DNA from: Adiantum capillus-veneris
Taxonomy: Eukaryota; Streptophyta; Polypodiopsida; Polypodiales; Pteridaceae
Reading direction: 5' to 3'
DNA: 64,000 nucleotides
NCBI GenBank assembly: GCA_014529385.2
Contig: CM043953.1
Span: forward strand, 81,846,338 to 81,910,337
Part shown: piece after piece, positions 34,722-47,200 of the stretch
How positions within the stretch are numbered: the stretch's first letter is position 1
How the letters are laid out: each line of letters opens with the position of its first letter
Notes under the pieces: model-generated
Database searches by the model: none
The model's input: the letters and a program-made list of their open reading frames with translations, nothing else
What the model was told of the DNA's origin: nothing
Made by a program: the position numbers and the translations under genes

Positions 34722-35924
34722 TACTGTTTACAAGCAAAGACATACCATACCTCTGCGCAAATAACACAAGTTTATTGGCCTTAATTTTTAGATCAAAACA
34801 ATTACACAACCGGGTTATATAAGGTATCTACTAGGATTCAAGAACGCCCAAATTTTGACTTGAAAATAATGGTCTAATGGAATTACACTATTGATTTTTA
34901 TTGGGCAAATTCACACCACAAACTAGCATATGTGAGGAAGTAGCCAGCGACCCGCAGCAATTGTGATGGGCAACTACACACACACACACATGACGACTCA
35001 GACGCCCCAATTGCGAGCAATAGACGTAATTGAGGCTTAGTTGGCCTCAAATATTCGAACAAAAAACCATGCTACACGTGACCCCCTTATTACAGGAGTT
35101 TCAAATATTCACTAATATTTTGAAAATTGAGGCCAAACGAAATTGTAGGGACTATCTTGAAGAGAGAAAGAATGCCTCTTATTTAAGTCAAAAAAGGGTC
35201 TCAAACTTGTTCATAAAAAGAGGGTTATCTTTGACGGATCTCATCGACGTTGCCGTTCGTCGGGCCGTTTATAAAATTTATTTGTTCATTTTTTTTCCCG
35301 CCAATGAACATCTTCAAGAAATACACCGAATTATTCAAAAATCTATAATTTTTTTGAAAATTCACGAGCAAGAATGCTCGCCAAAAATCAAACGTGGTCC
35401 GTGGATCTCATCAAAACAAAGCTAAAGAAGTTCTTTGTTAGGGGCTCGAGAGATGCTCTTCTCCTATCAATCCAATCCTCCCCAATCTCAAAGAACCCAC
35501 GTTCACCCACTTCCTAGCACATGTCTCCCACCATTGGAAAAGTGTAAAAACTTGGTATAACACCCCAAGCACACCTCTTTTGACCAACCCATCACCTCTT
35601 TCAAAGACACTTATCTCTTTTGCTTGGGAAGGTGCAAGCGCCCCCCTTATTCAAATCTTTCCCTTGGACCACACTTTTGAAGGATGACTCATAGGGTGGT
35701 GCAACTAGACTTTGAAATCCAAAAAGTTATGCCTTTTCCCCAAACTAAGAAAATAGTTAGCAACACCTATCGAAGCAAGCGATGCACCCTCAAAGCGGCA
35801 TGGAAATGGCTGTGCTGTGCTATCATGGTTGATGCTCTCAATGTAGAACGACTATCATAAGAAGATTTAGAAATTTTCTCATGTAGGAAAATGGAGTCTT
35901 TTCGGTGTTTTTCATATAATGCAT
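34722..35924. other. Unassigned sequence with two open stretches
   Basis: An open frame at 35,030-35,425 (+, 131 residues, Lys/Ile-rich) resembles nothing I know. A second + stretch at ~35,450-35,690 reads continuously through HFLAHVSHHWKSVKTWYNTP and may be a non-LTR retroelement scrap; no catalytic motif is present. The rest is non-coding. Confidence 0.35.
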
Positions 35925-36060
35925 AACATCATGAGCTTCTGCTCGAGAGGCACCACATACCTAGTTACATACGATTGGGCGTAGGGGACCACTGGCCCCC
36001 CAACCCCCAATCGTACCTAGCTAGGTATGTGGTGCCTCCCTCACAGAAGCTCATGATGTT
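35925..36060. repeat. Long near-perfect hairpin (foldback/MITE-like), 136 bp
   Basis: Arms 35,925-35,979 and 36,006-36,060 (55 bp each, 26-nt loop) pair in three perfect blocks of 17, 17 and 8 bp. They are separated by a 6-base mismatch and a 7-base partly matching block. The ends read AACATCATGAGCTTCTG. I found no flanking target duplication. It could be a decayed MITE or a small-RNA precursor. Confidence 0.85.
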
Positions 36061-39000
36061 GAGGAAGTCACAATGTGAGAATTATAGTGAGAATCTATCC
36101 AAAACTTCTTGTGTATATAGCATGGCAATGTGCTTTGAACGGATATGGCGTTCATCACATGACTCCTTTGCAGAGACTTAGAAGATGTTTTAGCGAGATT
36201 GGCGCTCGATGCAGTTAAACTAGCATGGTAGAGACGAAAATGGTTAGCAAGGTGGGTACTTACGACGACATGTGGAGATAGTGAGCTTTCCCAATTGGAA
36301 GAAAATGTCCTTCACAAGATGACATACTTTCATACCATCTTTACCTACTTGATGGAGCTATGCATGCAATCATCATTCCATCCTATGTCCCAATTGCAAA
36401 TAATTTAAGCCATTAGTTGGAAAGGAATTGTCAATTCAAAAGTCTCAAACTTTGTTGTCGGCCACTACATTAAAGCATTTCCCCAAAAAAAAAAAATGAA
36501 AGGAAGGTTGCTCAATACTAGGGCTACACTAACCTTGAACAACCCCTCCTTTTCACACTTTATGGTAATGTGTACTCATGAACTAAGGCAAGCTAAGGTT
36601 GGGAAAATACAAATGGGGGCATATTTAAAAACCCCCCTTCTTTTACTTTTAAATATCCCCATCACCACCATACAAAACCATTGTTTTTTTCCTTCCCTAA
36701 AAGACTTTGAGATTGATTGATGACCTGTCCATTTCTTACCACTTGAGCATCTATGTAAATCTCATTTATCTAACTAAAGAATATCCAACAAGACTTTTTG
36801 TCCTTTTCCTCCCTTATGCATTTTCATGAAGCAACAAAAAAAAAATGCTAGGGAACAATATCAACACATAGGCATGGCCACCGTAGTTGGCGGCCATCAT
36901 CTCTTCAGTATTCGTCGGTGTGCCCATCTTGTCGTAGGTGGCCATGTCTTTGGTATCGATCCGTGCACACATGGCACTTACTAAACATAGAATCACACTG
37001 TTTTTGCTTCTAACCCTCTTGTTGTTGGTGAATTTGAGACTCGATGACTATATTTTTTTAAAGGAAAATTTTCCCCTTTTTATAAAGAATCATAGAAAAT
37101 ACTAATGTTATAGACGGAGGAGGCAACACTTTTAAGATCAGAAATAGACTTCTATCCCAACTGTAGACAATAATCCAACATATGGATTTACTTAGTTTGA
37201 AAAGTTTATATGACTAGATTTCACACATTGATAATTCAACTTGAAAGATCTTGATGACTTATTGAAGTGATAAAATGGTCATGATGCCAATTCAACTTTA
37301 GAAAGGCCTCCCTTATCACGCAATTGATTAATTCTTTGGATTGATAGGGGGCATATTGCTAAATTCTTGGTCAACAAGGTGGGCATGATGACATCTTACT
37401 TTATTGAATGCTTTAAGGTTATTTTAGCGTCAACACTAATGTACACGGGTGTGAGGAGGTGGGATCAAGGGCCCTTGTTAATCTTGGGTTTCGACATTGT
37501 TCGCACGTAAGGGGGGTCTACGTCCCTCTCCCTAAACTAATTGCGGCTCTTTGTGGTGTAGTTGCATATATATGTGTTATCTCCCACCTCTCTTCTATCT
37601 GTATGTGGGAGCGTTCAATCACTTCATCTCAATTCTGACGATTTTTTGGTGGGTGTGAGAGGCACCTTAGCATTGAGGTTATGGTAGTGCTTATGACTAC
37701 CCATCTTAGGGGGGCAAAGTTCTTGTGATCATTCTAAAAGCTCTTTTGCAAAAGGTGTAGGTATGTGACTACAAGTTGGTGGTGTGTGTAGACGCATCAC
37801 ATTCACACGTGAACTCTAAAAGCAAAAAGCAAACTTCACTTTTCCATTGTTGAAACAACTCTTTCTCACATGTTTGCTACCGAAGTCTCAAGGCACACGC
37901 GCTCATCCGATCTTTCCTTTTGGCATACTTTTTACTGGATAAATGGACCATCACTTGTTTCTTCCAAACGGGATAGGCTACTTTGTTTTGGTGGGAGCCA
38001 CATTCCATGCACCCACCCTCTTCAAGAATAACCATTTTCCTAACCACACAAATCATTTCTATGATTTTTCTCTCTACTCCTTTGGATTTTATACACCAAT
38101 TTTCCTTTTCGGACTACATACGGAGCCTTTAGTGAAGGATGGATTTTTGAGTGGACCGTTCGAAAAAGATTGTCGATTAATGCTACATGGCAAGCTAATG
38201 ATAATTTTAAATTATTTTTTATAAGGCCTTGTGAGAAGGTGCTGACATTTGTTGTACCTCTATCTATAATGAGGGGCATTGAATTTTGTGTCAAACATTA
38301 TTTTTTATGCCTTTGAAATATATTGTAATTGTAATGTAAATAGTTCATTGTTACATTTTTTTCAAAGAAAACATAATATTGTATTGTGACACTACATGTT
38401 TAAAAATAATAGTCTCACTTTATATTTTTCTAAAAGACTCTTTTTATTAGAAAATTCTTGTCAATAGTCTTATGTAGGTCATAGTGAATTTTCACCTTGT
38501 TCTTGTTACCTTCACAAGACATAGTAGTCTCAATAAGGCTACCCTGACACGGACACGGGGAGTTAATCGTTATGGATTACCCCCTCCTCCCTCCACTAGC
38601 TACACCTAGAACAGGTGTAGTTAGCTTTCCTCACACTTGCCTCTTTTCTCATACTTTGCGTTTGTGGAGAATGACAATCAATCTTTTCTTGCCTCTTATC
38701 CCTCGCGTGTGGATAAGCTAAGACACAATTTTTCTCTAAGAGTACGTCGAGGCTCCAACTCAATGTTTGGAAGAACTATTATATAAAAGCGTGAAACCCT
38801 ACCTTGCAAAATTGTAGAGAAAATGACTACATTTGAAGGTTTTTACTCTTAATTTTTTTCATATTTTTGTGGTTTTCTTTCTTTTTTGTTTTAAATTTAG
38901 AGGTGATTTTTTTCGTATTACATCAAAGATAAGCTTTGGTTTTACCATTGCCTCTCCTCCTCCTAGTCCAATCCCCTATCTATAGGGAATAGGCCCTGCG

Positions 39001-39267
39001 TGTATCATCCTCATCCATGTGGTCATGTGGTGGCATTTAGAACTTACATTGAACTCCTATGGATGATTATGTATCTGTAAATTGTTGATGCCCCGGTTCG
39101 GCTTGAGCAGGCCTACACTTGTAATTCCTTTTGGATACGATAATATATCAACTCACATTTGTATTGGTTAAAAGAAAAACTTACAATAAACTCTTGTGGA
39201 TGATTTCAACATTTGCCATAATGTATGAATAGCAAATATGTTGGAAATTAGGTCCCTAACTAGACCA
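36061..39267. other. Unassigned AT-rich sequence
   Basis: No recognised gene, RNA or element. A fragment near 38,815-38,930 (CTACATTTGAAGGTTTTTAC..., AAATTTAGAGGTGA) resembles one unit of the AT-rich repeat at 8.3-11.2 kb. Open frames (e.g. 36,814-36,996 minus; 37,943-38,224 plus) are short and unsupported. Confidence 0.4.
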
Positions 39268-39290
39268 TCTATACTAAAGATAAAGGGGGA
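39268..39290 (+). repeat. Possible Helitron 5' terminus
   Basis: TCTATACTAAAGATAAAGGG, preceded by A, resembles plant Helitron 5' ends (TC start, insertion between A and T). It is followed by a GC-rich stretch and another TATACTAATTAATATTAAAA block near 39,414. No 3' hairpin-CTRR terminus was found. Confidence 0.3.
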
Positions 39291-39429
39291 GGGAATTCCG
39301 GTTCCCCCCCTGCCACATGTCACCTTCTCCTTCATCCGGCGGGTGTGGCCTGCAATGCCCGGGAACACAGTGACGCAAAGAGAGAGAGAGAGAGAGGCCA
39401 CGAAGCCGCCGGCTATACTAATTAATATT

Positions 39430-39434
<5 letters not shown>

Positions 39435-39481
<47 letters not shown>
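39435..39481. repeat. (TC)n microsatellite
   Basis: About 23 TC dinucleotides. A shorter (GA)n lies at 39,379-39,396, so the two could pair as an inverted repeat. Confidence 0.95.
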
Positions 39482-39482
<1 letters not shown>

Positions 39483-39599
39483 GATAGTTTCCTACGACGT
39501 TAAAATTCTCCTCTTCTTCTTCTTCTATCCCCTTCCCTCCTTCGTTTTCATATTTCCATTTCCACTATTTGACATTTTGTGTGTTTGATTATCTCTATA

Positions 39600-42500
39600 T
39601 TTTTTATATGTAGTCATATGAATTAAGTAAAGGCAAAGTGATCAAATCACAAGGCCTGTCAAACATGTACATGATGAGGCATATTTGAGTTGCACCAAAG
39701 CTAGTGAATTTAGTGGCGGTAGTAAACTTCATAAAAACCCAAAATTCTATGTATGGACTTGGCAATGGCGTAGTGTAATCTACCCTTGCTTTCAAAATTG
39801 GACTTGGCAATGGCCTAGTGTAATCTACCCTTGCTACCATCTATATGACTCAATCCCAAGCCAAAAGAGAATTTGTTCCTTTTTGACGCTCATCAACTTA
39901 ATGTCCCGTCATGAAACTTTCAAACAAAAAAATGTAAACCTAGTGAAATTTCTTAAAAACCACAAAAAAAAAGGTATGAATGACAAGGCTATGTATTATT
40001 TAAATTATTTCATATTATTTAAAAGTTTCTATTTCAAATTTGATATGATTTTCCAATGAAAATTTGATTCATGACATGGACCTCAATAAAATGCTTTCCA
40101 TCATTTCTAAACTTGAGAATAAAAGCATTCAATGTTTTATTTTGAATTATCAACAACAATGCCACAACACTAGTATAAAACAAGCAAACCTATGTAGGCA
40201 CCATGCAATCAAAGCCATCATGGGTCTGGTATCTACTAGTCATCAAAATATAACTATCTAAGTAGCTCTCGTATGTCAGAGGCGATGTAGCCCTGCATCT
40301 TGTGTTGTGACCCCTCGAGGCACCTAACGTGCTTGAGGATAATTGTACATTCCTTTCTATGTTAATTTAAATCATCTCCTAACAATTGTATGGCCAAAAA
40401 AAGCAAGCAAACATATGTGGTGACCATGCAAAAGAAGTGACTTTTTTTTGCGCAACTACACCATTTTTTTAAGTATATAAAGAGAATTTTTTTTGCAATT
40501 ACACCATTTTTTTAAGTATATAAATAAATTTTTGTTTTGCATAAAAAAACCCTTGCATTGGAACTCTTTTAGCACACATCTTATCACCCCTTTGATTGGA
40601 ACAAAGGGTGCTACTTCACATTCTCGCAAGTTTTTGCTTGACGTATAGATCCTTTGGACTTTTATTCTATAGAGTGCACCCATCCATGCCGCGAGAAGGA
40701 AGAAGAGATAAGTATTTGACAAAAGTTGGTATCCTTATTGAACCACATGCATGATTGTGTGCAAACTCTAGTTTGTACAAAACTCTTACCGTATTTGGGA
40801 ACAAAAATAACATGCCAGATTATATTGGCATTTCAAAACAAAAAGTTGAAAAGGAAATCCTCTAATGAAAAGACCATTTACAAACTAAAAATAGTCGTTT
40901 TAAAACAAAAAAAGGCTGAAAAGAATACATTATACTCTTCAATAAGAGACCAATTTACAAACTAAAAATTGTACTCCTTTCTCCTTATTCACTAAGGCAT
41001 GTTATTCAAGCCAAAAATGCTTCCAAAACATGTAAAAGCTAAGGGTGTATACAACCTTCAAGAAATGTAACTCAACTCATGTGTGGAAATGAAAGCCAAG
41101 TAATTGGAAAGTCAAAAAGATATCACACCATATATATATAAGGAGGGTTCTGAAGCTGAGAATCACAATGTATATGTATATTTTTTCATGTCCCGTTTTT
41201 CTTGATTACCTTTACTTTTCTTAGCATTTCCCTTTCTTTAGTAGAGAGTTATGGATATATATCATTTTTCTATGGAGCCATTAGTGAATATAGTATTATT
41301 GAGATTTTCCCTTTGCAACCCAACAAACTACAAGAATATAGATGTGTAGCACCTCCATGAAAAAATTCTGCCTTCCAAATAGCCTAGTAATTTTTTTATT
41401 ACACATGCTACATCTTCCACACATTTGTCATAACAAATAGTCTTATACAGACAGCCACATATTGCAGAAGACCCTAGTACACAACAAGATCAATTATAAC
41501 ATGACAAGTAACGACAGTCTCTTCTATCCTAGGTACCTTATATCCACCTCAAATCCTTCAAATGGATATGAAAAATCATTTGCACATACAACAATATTCA
41601 CAATAAGATAGACCAAGAGAGATTAGCATATTGGATTCCATAGAGATGTAATTATTGGCAACATTGTTGACCACTAAAAAAGTTACCACACATAATAATC
41701 CTTAGCTCACATATATACATCGTGCAATAATACAAATTTGTGTTCAGAAAGCCCACTTTGTATCAATGACCACATCCAAAACTTCAAGGCCAAAAGCGAT
41801 GAGGTAAGCATCCACCAAGATGGAATAGATCTCCGAGTCGGACATCCATCTAATCTTGGTCTAATCACAAAATGGCAACAATCTAGAAGCCTCAACTCAT
41901 GAAACATCTAGCATATGCCTATGCTCAGTTGTAGCACACGTCTACCCACGACTCTCCTCATAGAGCCCCTCTACTTTTTGGTGATTAAATAGGCAAAGAC
42001 ACCGCCATCTTCTACAGTTAAATGAGCCCATCATTGTAATGTTTCAAGCCTAGTAAATTTTGTTGACCAAATATGTTGGCACCCTTGTACCTCATGCGAC
42101 TCTTGAATGCTCTTGTAGTGCTTTAAAATAAAGATCATATTCCATTAATAGAAGATGTTATTGACTCTTTACAAGATCATGATAAAAAATTGAAGGGACC
42201 TTAGACAAAGCATTAGTTGCTACAAGCAACCCAAGAAGAAGATGCTCCCATTGTGGTAGAAGCAACCATCAATCCAAATATTGTAATAGAGTGTGCACTT
42301 GTACTCTTGAAACCATGTACTAAAAACCAAGAAAACCACCACAAGGACAACCACAAAGATAGACGCAAAAAGATAATCAATCATGTACACTAGATGGACT
42401 CTAAATGAATTGAACTGAGAGTCCCAGCCTTACTACTCCAATGAGGAAGATTCACATTTATAGATAATGAATCACTCTATGCGTACACCCTTCTAGCCTA

Positions 42501-43210
42501 CATCTCTCCAAGTGCAAGCTCGCACACCCCCCCCCCCCTCTTTAAAACTTCTGTATCCTACACCATTGCTATCAAATACTTCGAGAGGATTTGACTATAC
42601 CTAATGGCAGACCGTTAGAAAGGTACACATGTATATCACGTATATCGGTGCATCACAATGATGACTCATGGGGATAGTTGTTGCAGTTTGATACTTATAG
42701 CTCTATAAGTCGATCATTGTATTGCTTTTAACTCTAATAACCTTTTGCTTCACCTAAATTGTATCTTCTGGAATTGAGAGTCGTTATTATTGCTCTATCA
42801 CCTTCTGATCATGTCACTTATTCTTTGCGAGTGAGTCAAGCAAAATCTCATCTGCAACACCCATCTTTCTTACAAGTCATGCTAAAAAATGTAGCTCAGT
42901 TCAACTGAATGTGGTGATTCTCCTCTAAGCAAACCGTTGGTAGTGGAGTTGGGACCCAAAACTTCAAAGAAATAAAAACCGCAGCATCCTCTCTTGGATT
43001 TTGTGTAGAATGTGACTACCTAGGGTGAGTACGAAGAAAGATGATAAACTTATGGTATCAGACTGATTTGTAACAAAGGTCGGATGTAAAATGGAGGCTA
43101 CCTAGCATAGAACCACACAAATAAATAGCATGATATAGAGAGCCAAGCAAGCAACAATTAATATTGGTGAACGCTCAAGATTACTCTCAACTATAGCATT
43201 ATTCACGCAT
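39600..43210. other. Unassigned AT-rich sequence with small duplications
   Basis: No recognised gene. It contains a 46-bp tandem duplication (~39,753-39,838; TGGACTTGGCAATGGC), a ~45-bp duplication near 40,448-40,530 (ACACCATTTTTTTAAGTATA) and a poly-C of ~14 at 42,526-42,539. Confidence 0.4.
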
Positions 43211-43420
43211 TCACGTCCACAACTCTTTTGTCAAATTATGAATCCAACTTTTGTTATGGGAGATGAAGTCCTGTATGTATTTATCCTTATCTAAGGATCC
43301 TATTGATAGGCTCAACATAAGAAAAGCTGCATCAAGTGAACCCTGAACAAGTAGCATATCCGTAGCTCGAAGGAACTGACTTTTGCGTACATGAGGCACG
43401 TGGAACTGCTGCCAATACAT
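43211..43420 (-). CDS. Possible exon of an unrecognised protein
   Basis: A 69-residue open frame with balanced composition and no low complexity (includes FLRATDMLLVQGSLDAAFLM). A TTGGCAG acceptor-like site lies near its start. It is downstream of the TRCF stop codon on the same strand, so it would belong to another gene, or to 3' UTR. I do not recognise the family. Confidence 0.2.
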   Translation of the reverse strand: MYWQQFHVPHVRKSQFLRATDMLLVQGSLDAAFLMLSLSIGSLDKDKYIQDFISHNKSWIHNLTKELWT

Positions 43421-44159
43421 GGCTATAAGAGGTACAAGGGCTCACAGGCACATCTAGTCAAAGCATCAACCTTACCCCTCGGTATCGTTTTGTTGTGTCT
43501 AAAGATTTATGGAGTTGAAAAGGCAGAAATGAATCCAAATGTCTCACATATCTTCCAAGCAGCTGTGCTCTCCCCCCTTTGCTTTGAGCTCCTCTTTTTC
43601 TCTCCCCGTTCCCCCAGCTCATGCTCAAAAAGGGAAGCCAAAGCTTGCACCAACATTTTATATTATAGCAAAAAGAGGAGGGATTGCTAACTTAATTAAT
43701 GATATATTCTTGAGGATGAACAGTCCGAGGAAACCTACTCCATGTGGGGCAGATGAATTGTACAAACACAAGAGTATGCAAAAACTTTGTTGCAATTATA
43801 CAACAATATTATAAGGCCATGTGTGCAAGGCCATTCGCATATGAACTAAATGAAGTCCATTGCGCTACCGAGGAGTTAAGATTTGCTAAACCACCTTTAT
43901 GGAGGTCCTCGATCCTCGTTCAAAAGTAAGAGCCTCCAGCTTGTCAATGAATGGTGTTCTCTCCAATTGAAGATGAGCAGGCAGCTATTTAGCTGCACCA
44001 ACATGGCCGCAGAATCTCCAAAGACACTTTCCTTCGCTGCAGCAATAAGGCACCAGAATCTTCAAAAATACTTAGCAGCCCGTCACTACTGTTCATCCCA
44101 CTTAGCAAATGACGTCTTTTACAGCCATCATAAAGACGACCAACAAGGAACACATTTGA

Positions 44160-44261
44160 CTATTGCCTCGCAAAGTGGGAAAGACCCTTGCGGAGCTCAA
44201 CCATGGACGCAAAAATACGGCCAATCAACCGAGTTTGAGAGAGCTTTATCAACAACTCAAT
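44160..44261 (-). CDS. TRCF-like terminal exon F with stop
   Basis: 33 codons plus TAG (44,160-44,162). Acceptor TTTAATGCAG. It reads IELLIKLSQTRLIG and ends HFARQ, a diverged version of the usual ELL-ELPREQLL... C-terminus. Confidence 0.85.
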   Translation of the reverse strand: MELLIKLSQTRLIGRIFASMVELRKGLSHFARQ

Positions 44262-47200
44262 CTGCATTAAACAAGGTAAATTAGGCTTGACTCTGGTAGG
44301 CATCCCTTAGTGTAAATGACGGTTTATAAACACATCACGGCACCTCAATTATCCCTTGCTTAAAAGTCATAGATGACAACAGTGATTCGGATGTGATGCC
44401 CTCTTTGAGGATATTGAAAACCGTTTCACTCATATCACTTTCCATGACTATGGTTTTCCCTTGCACCCAAATGTGATGGATGCCAACATCTGCCGCAATT
44501 CGCCTTATGTACACCGCTTGAAGTAAAACCTAATTGGGATTTGGTAAAGCACAAATCAGGACCAAAAATGTATATGACAGAATCAATCATTCAAACTTGC
44601 ACAAACCCTACCTCAAAACATGTAGTCTCTCTTCCAAATTCAAATCGTAAGTTGGTGGTGAAGTACATGAGCTCCCTCAGGCCACTACAAGCTGCCACCT
44701 CAAGCTCTGAAATAACTGTCTCATATCTCTGTGCATCTTTTATATAATCAACTGCTCTTACAGGATCAAAATCCACATCAAGCTGCACGACAAAACCAAT
44801 TAGAACTTCTGTTCCTTCTTTAGTTTTTTGCCACCATTGACTAGGACTGGGGAAAAAACCCCTTTAACCAAAATACCATAATGGAAGCAGAAAAAGTCCC
44901 AAATAGTAAAGAAAGTAAATTGATGCAGGGAGCTGTCAGAGTGGAACGGAAGCGAGAAGGAGAAGTGAGAGAAAGAAAGACCGCAGAGAAAGGAGGGCAT
45001 CAGCCCATGGTGACCAAGAAGGTGCACCCCCCACCAGGGTGACCACTGACATTGCAGATACAACATACACTAAACACGTGCCCCCAGCTCCTGCCTATCT
45101 AGCAGCTGAGGGCTGGGTCAGGAAATGTCCACCAATAAACCCCATAACCCATAAATTATAAAAAATCCTATAAAAATAGGATAAATGGGTGCAGGACCAA
45201 AAAACTGGGCGGCCAGACCTTAAGCGTCCGGCCAAGACCGGATGCAGCTTAAAGCATATGCAATGAGTGGCCAGCCCAGGGGAGACACCCTCTATGCTGC
45301 AGCAGAGTGGTGTAACTCTAGCACGAGCAGCAGGTGGCATGAAGAATGGGGAAGGCTTGGTTATCTCTACCATCTTGTGATAGGTTCTGAGCATATGCCC
45401 CTTCCTACTATGTTAGGAATTAGAGAGGTTTCTTATTTCTCTCCCACACGCATGACACAAGCAAGAAACCAACCAGGCATGCATGGATATACACGTGCGC
45501 GTGCGCACACAGTTACCAGCACCTGGTTGACATCAACATGACTCTGATGCTGAGGGCATTGCCTTGTAAATACAAGGAGGGTCTTGTGACCAAAAAATGG
45601 TTTGCAGTATGTCCATCAAAATTTTTACACACATGTCAGTAGCTACAAGAGGATCCCAATCCCCACTATTTCTCTCTTTGAAAGCTGGGGAGAAGCCAGT
45701 TATATAGACTGTTAAAACATTCTATCCTTGCACGTGTTTGCGAGTTTTCTGTGAGCAATGATCAGCCTTAACGGGAGTATACACATTAGCTGTGGGAGCT
45801 TTTATACTTTAAAGTGATACGAACTGCTGTCAGTTAAAGTGACAAAGGTAAAATGCCCAGGATTTTCTTCTTTCAATAGCCATAACACTTCTGAATTCTA
45901 GCCCTCAGTCCTTGACAGCACGGCCGTCACATGGGAAACAGACTGGATTTGGAACGGCCATATGAGGAGAGAAACTGGCAGGAGCGAGAAGATTTGATGC
46001 AAGCAGCTTTGACATCCTTCGGGATCTCGAAAATTTTAAGCAAACATTTTAGAAAACCAACATGATGAGATGTCAGACTTGAATAACGCTCTGCAAAGTG
46101 AAACTCACCTTCACTTTTTTGAAGTCATATTGGAAAAATATGTGACTGTCTGCCTGAAACGCAATAAAAACCACTAAATCAGGGTTAAGTCTCTAGCTAT
46201 ATTGACTACCAATGAACAACAAGACAACCTTCGACATGGTCTCAAAAAGGAGGTCAAAGAAAAGGTCCAGGCCAATGTGTGCTGCTTCGCCACTTTGTCT
46301 TTCGCCAAATACACTCCCAAAACCACGTATAGCCAGATCCCTTTCAGCCAGCTTGAAGCCTTGCCCTAGATCACAACACTCCTCTATGGCAACCAATCTT
46401 TCCTGTGAAAAACAAACGAGAAGACAAACTTGGCACATGAAATAAACATCGGCAGTTTTGAAAAACTGCAAATCATCATAAGTTCAAAAATTCCAAAAAG
46501 TTTGGAAACGTTTAGTAAAAAACTGTAAACTGTGAACACAGATAGAGAGGCCCCAGATTATGATGTTATTACCTATCATTTGCAGAAAATCCTCGGCCCC
46601 TCATGACATGATATTGTCACAGCAGTGTTTGCTGCCCCAACCGTAGAGCGATGACACGGCGATTCACTGCACATGGCCTAGACATAAAGGATCTACCACC
46701 ATTTCCGGATCCTCAAACAGGGGTCTCTGATAGCTCCATATCCGAGAGACTTGGATCACATCTGTACAGCCTCTTTCACCAAAGCCCACGTGGCAATTGG
46801 ACAGCTAAAGTGCCATCACACAATGAGGCTAGCCGAGCTGAACGCATCCCAAAGGCAAGAAGACTTGCAGGTTATGTACAGTGGAGGTAGAGAGTGAGGA
46901 GCACTCGTATGCAGATACACACCTTAAACATGAAAAGCACAAGAGGAGCATTGATGCCTAGACTTATTTCTGGGACACCACTTGTTCATTTCAAATTGAG
47001 AGGGCTAGACTCAAGAAACGAACTAGCTATGAAGAAGAGGTTGTTATTCTTTCCAACAGAAACTGCACACGTCAAGATTATTAAAAACCCCAATGAGGTG
47101 ACTTTCAGATTGAATCTCCCACGGCACTGGAACATCCATCATCCTTTCCATGCTAGTACTCCAACCTTCAATTGGTGAACTTCCTAGGGAATGAGTTACT

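Noticed and set aside
36814-36996. 60-codon minus-strand frame containing GTPTNTEEMMAANYGG
   Set aside because: It looks protein-like but matches no family I know and has no supporting context.
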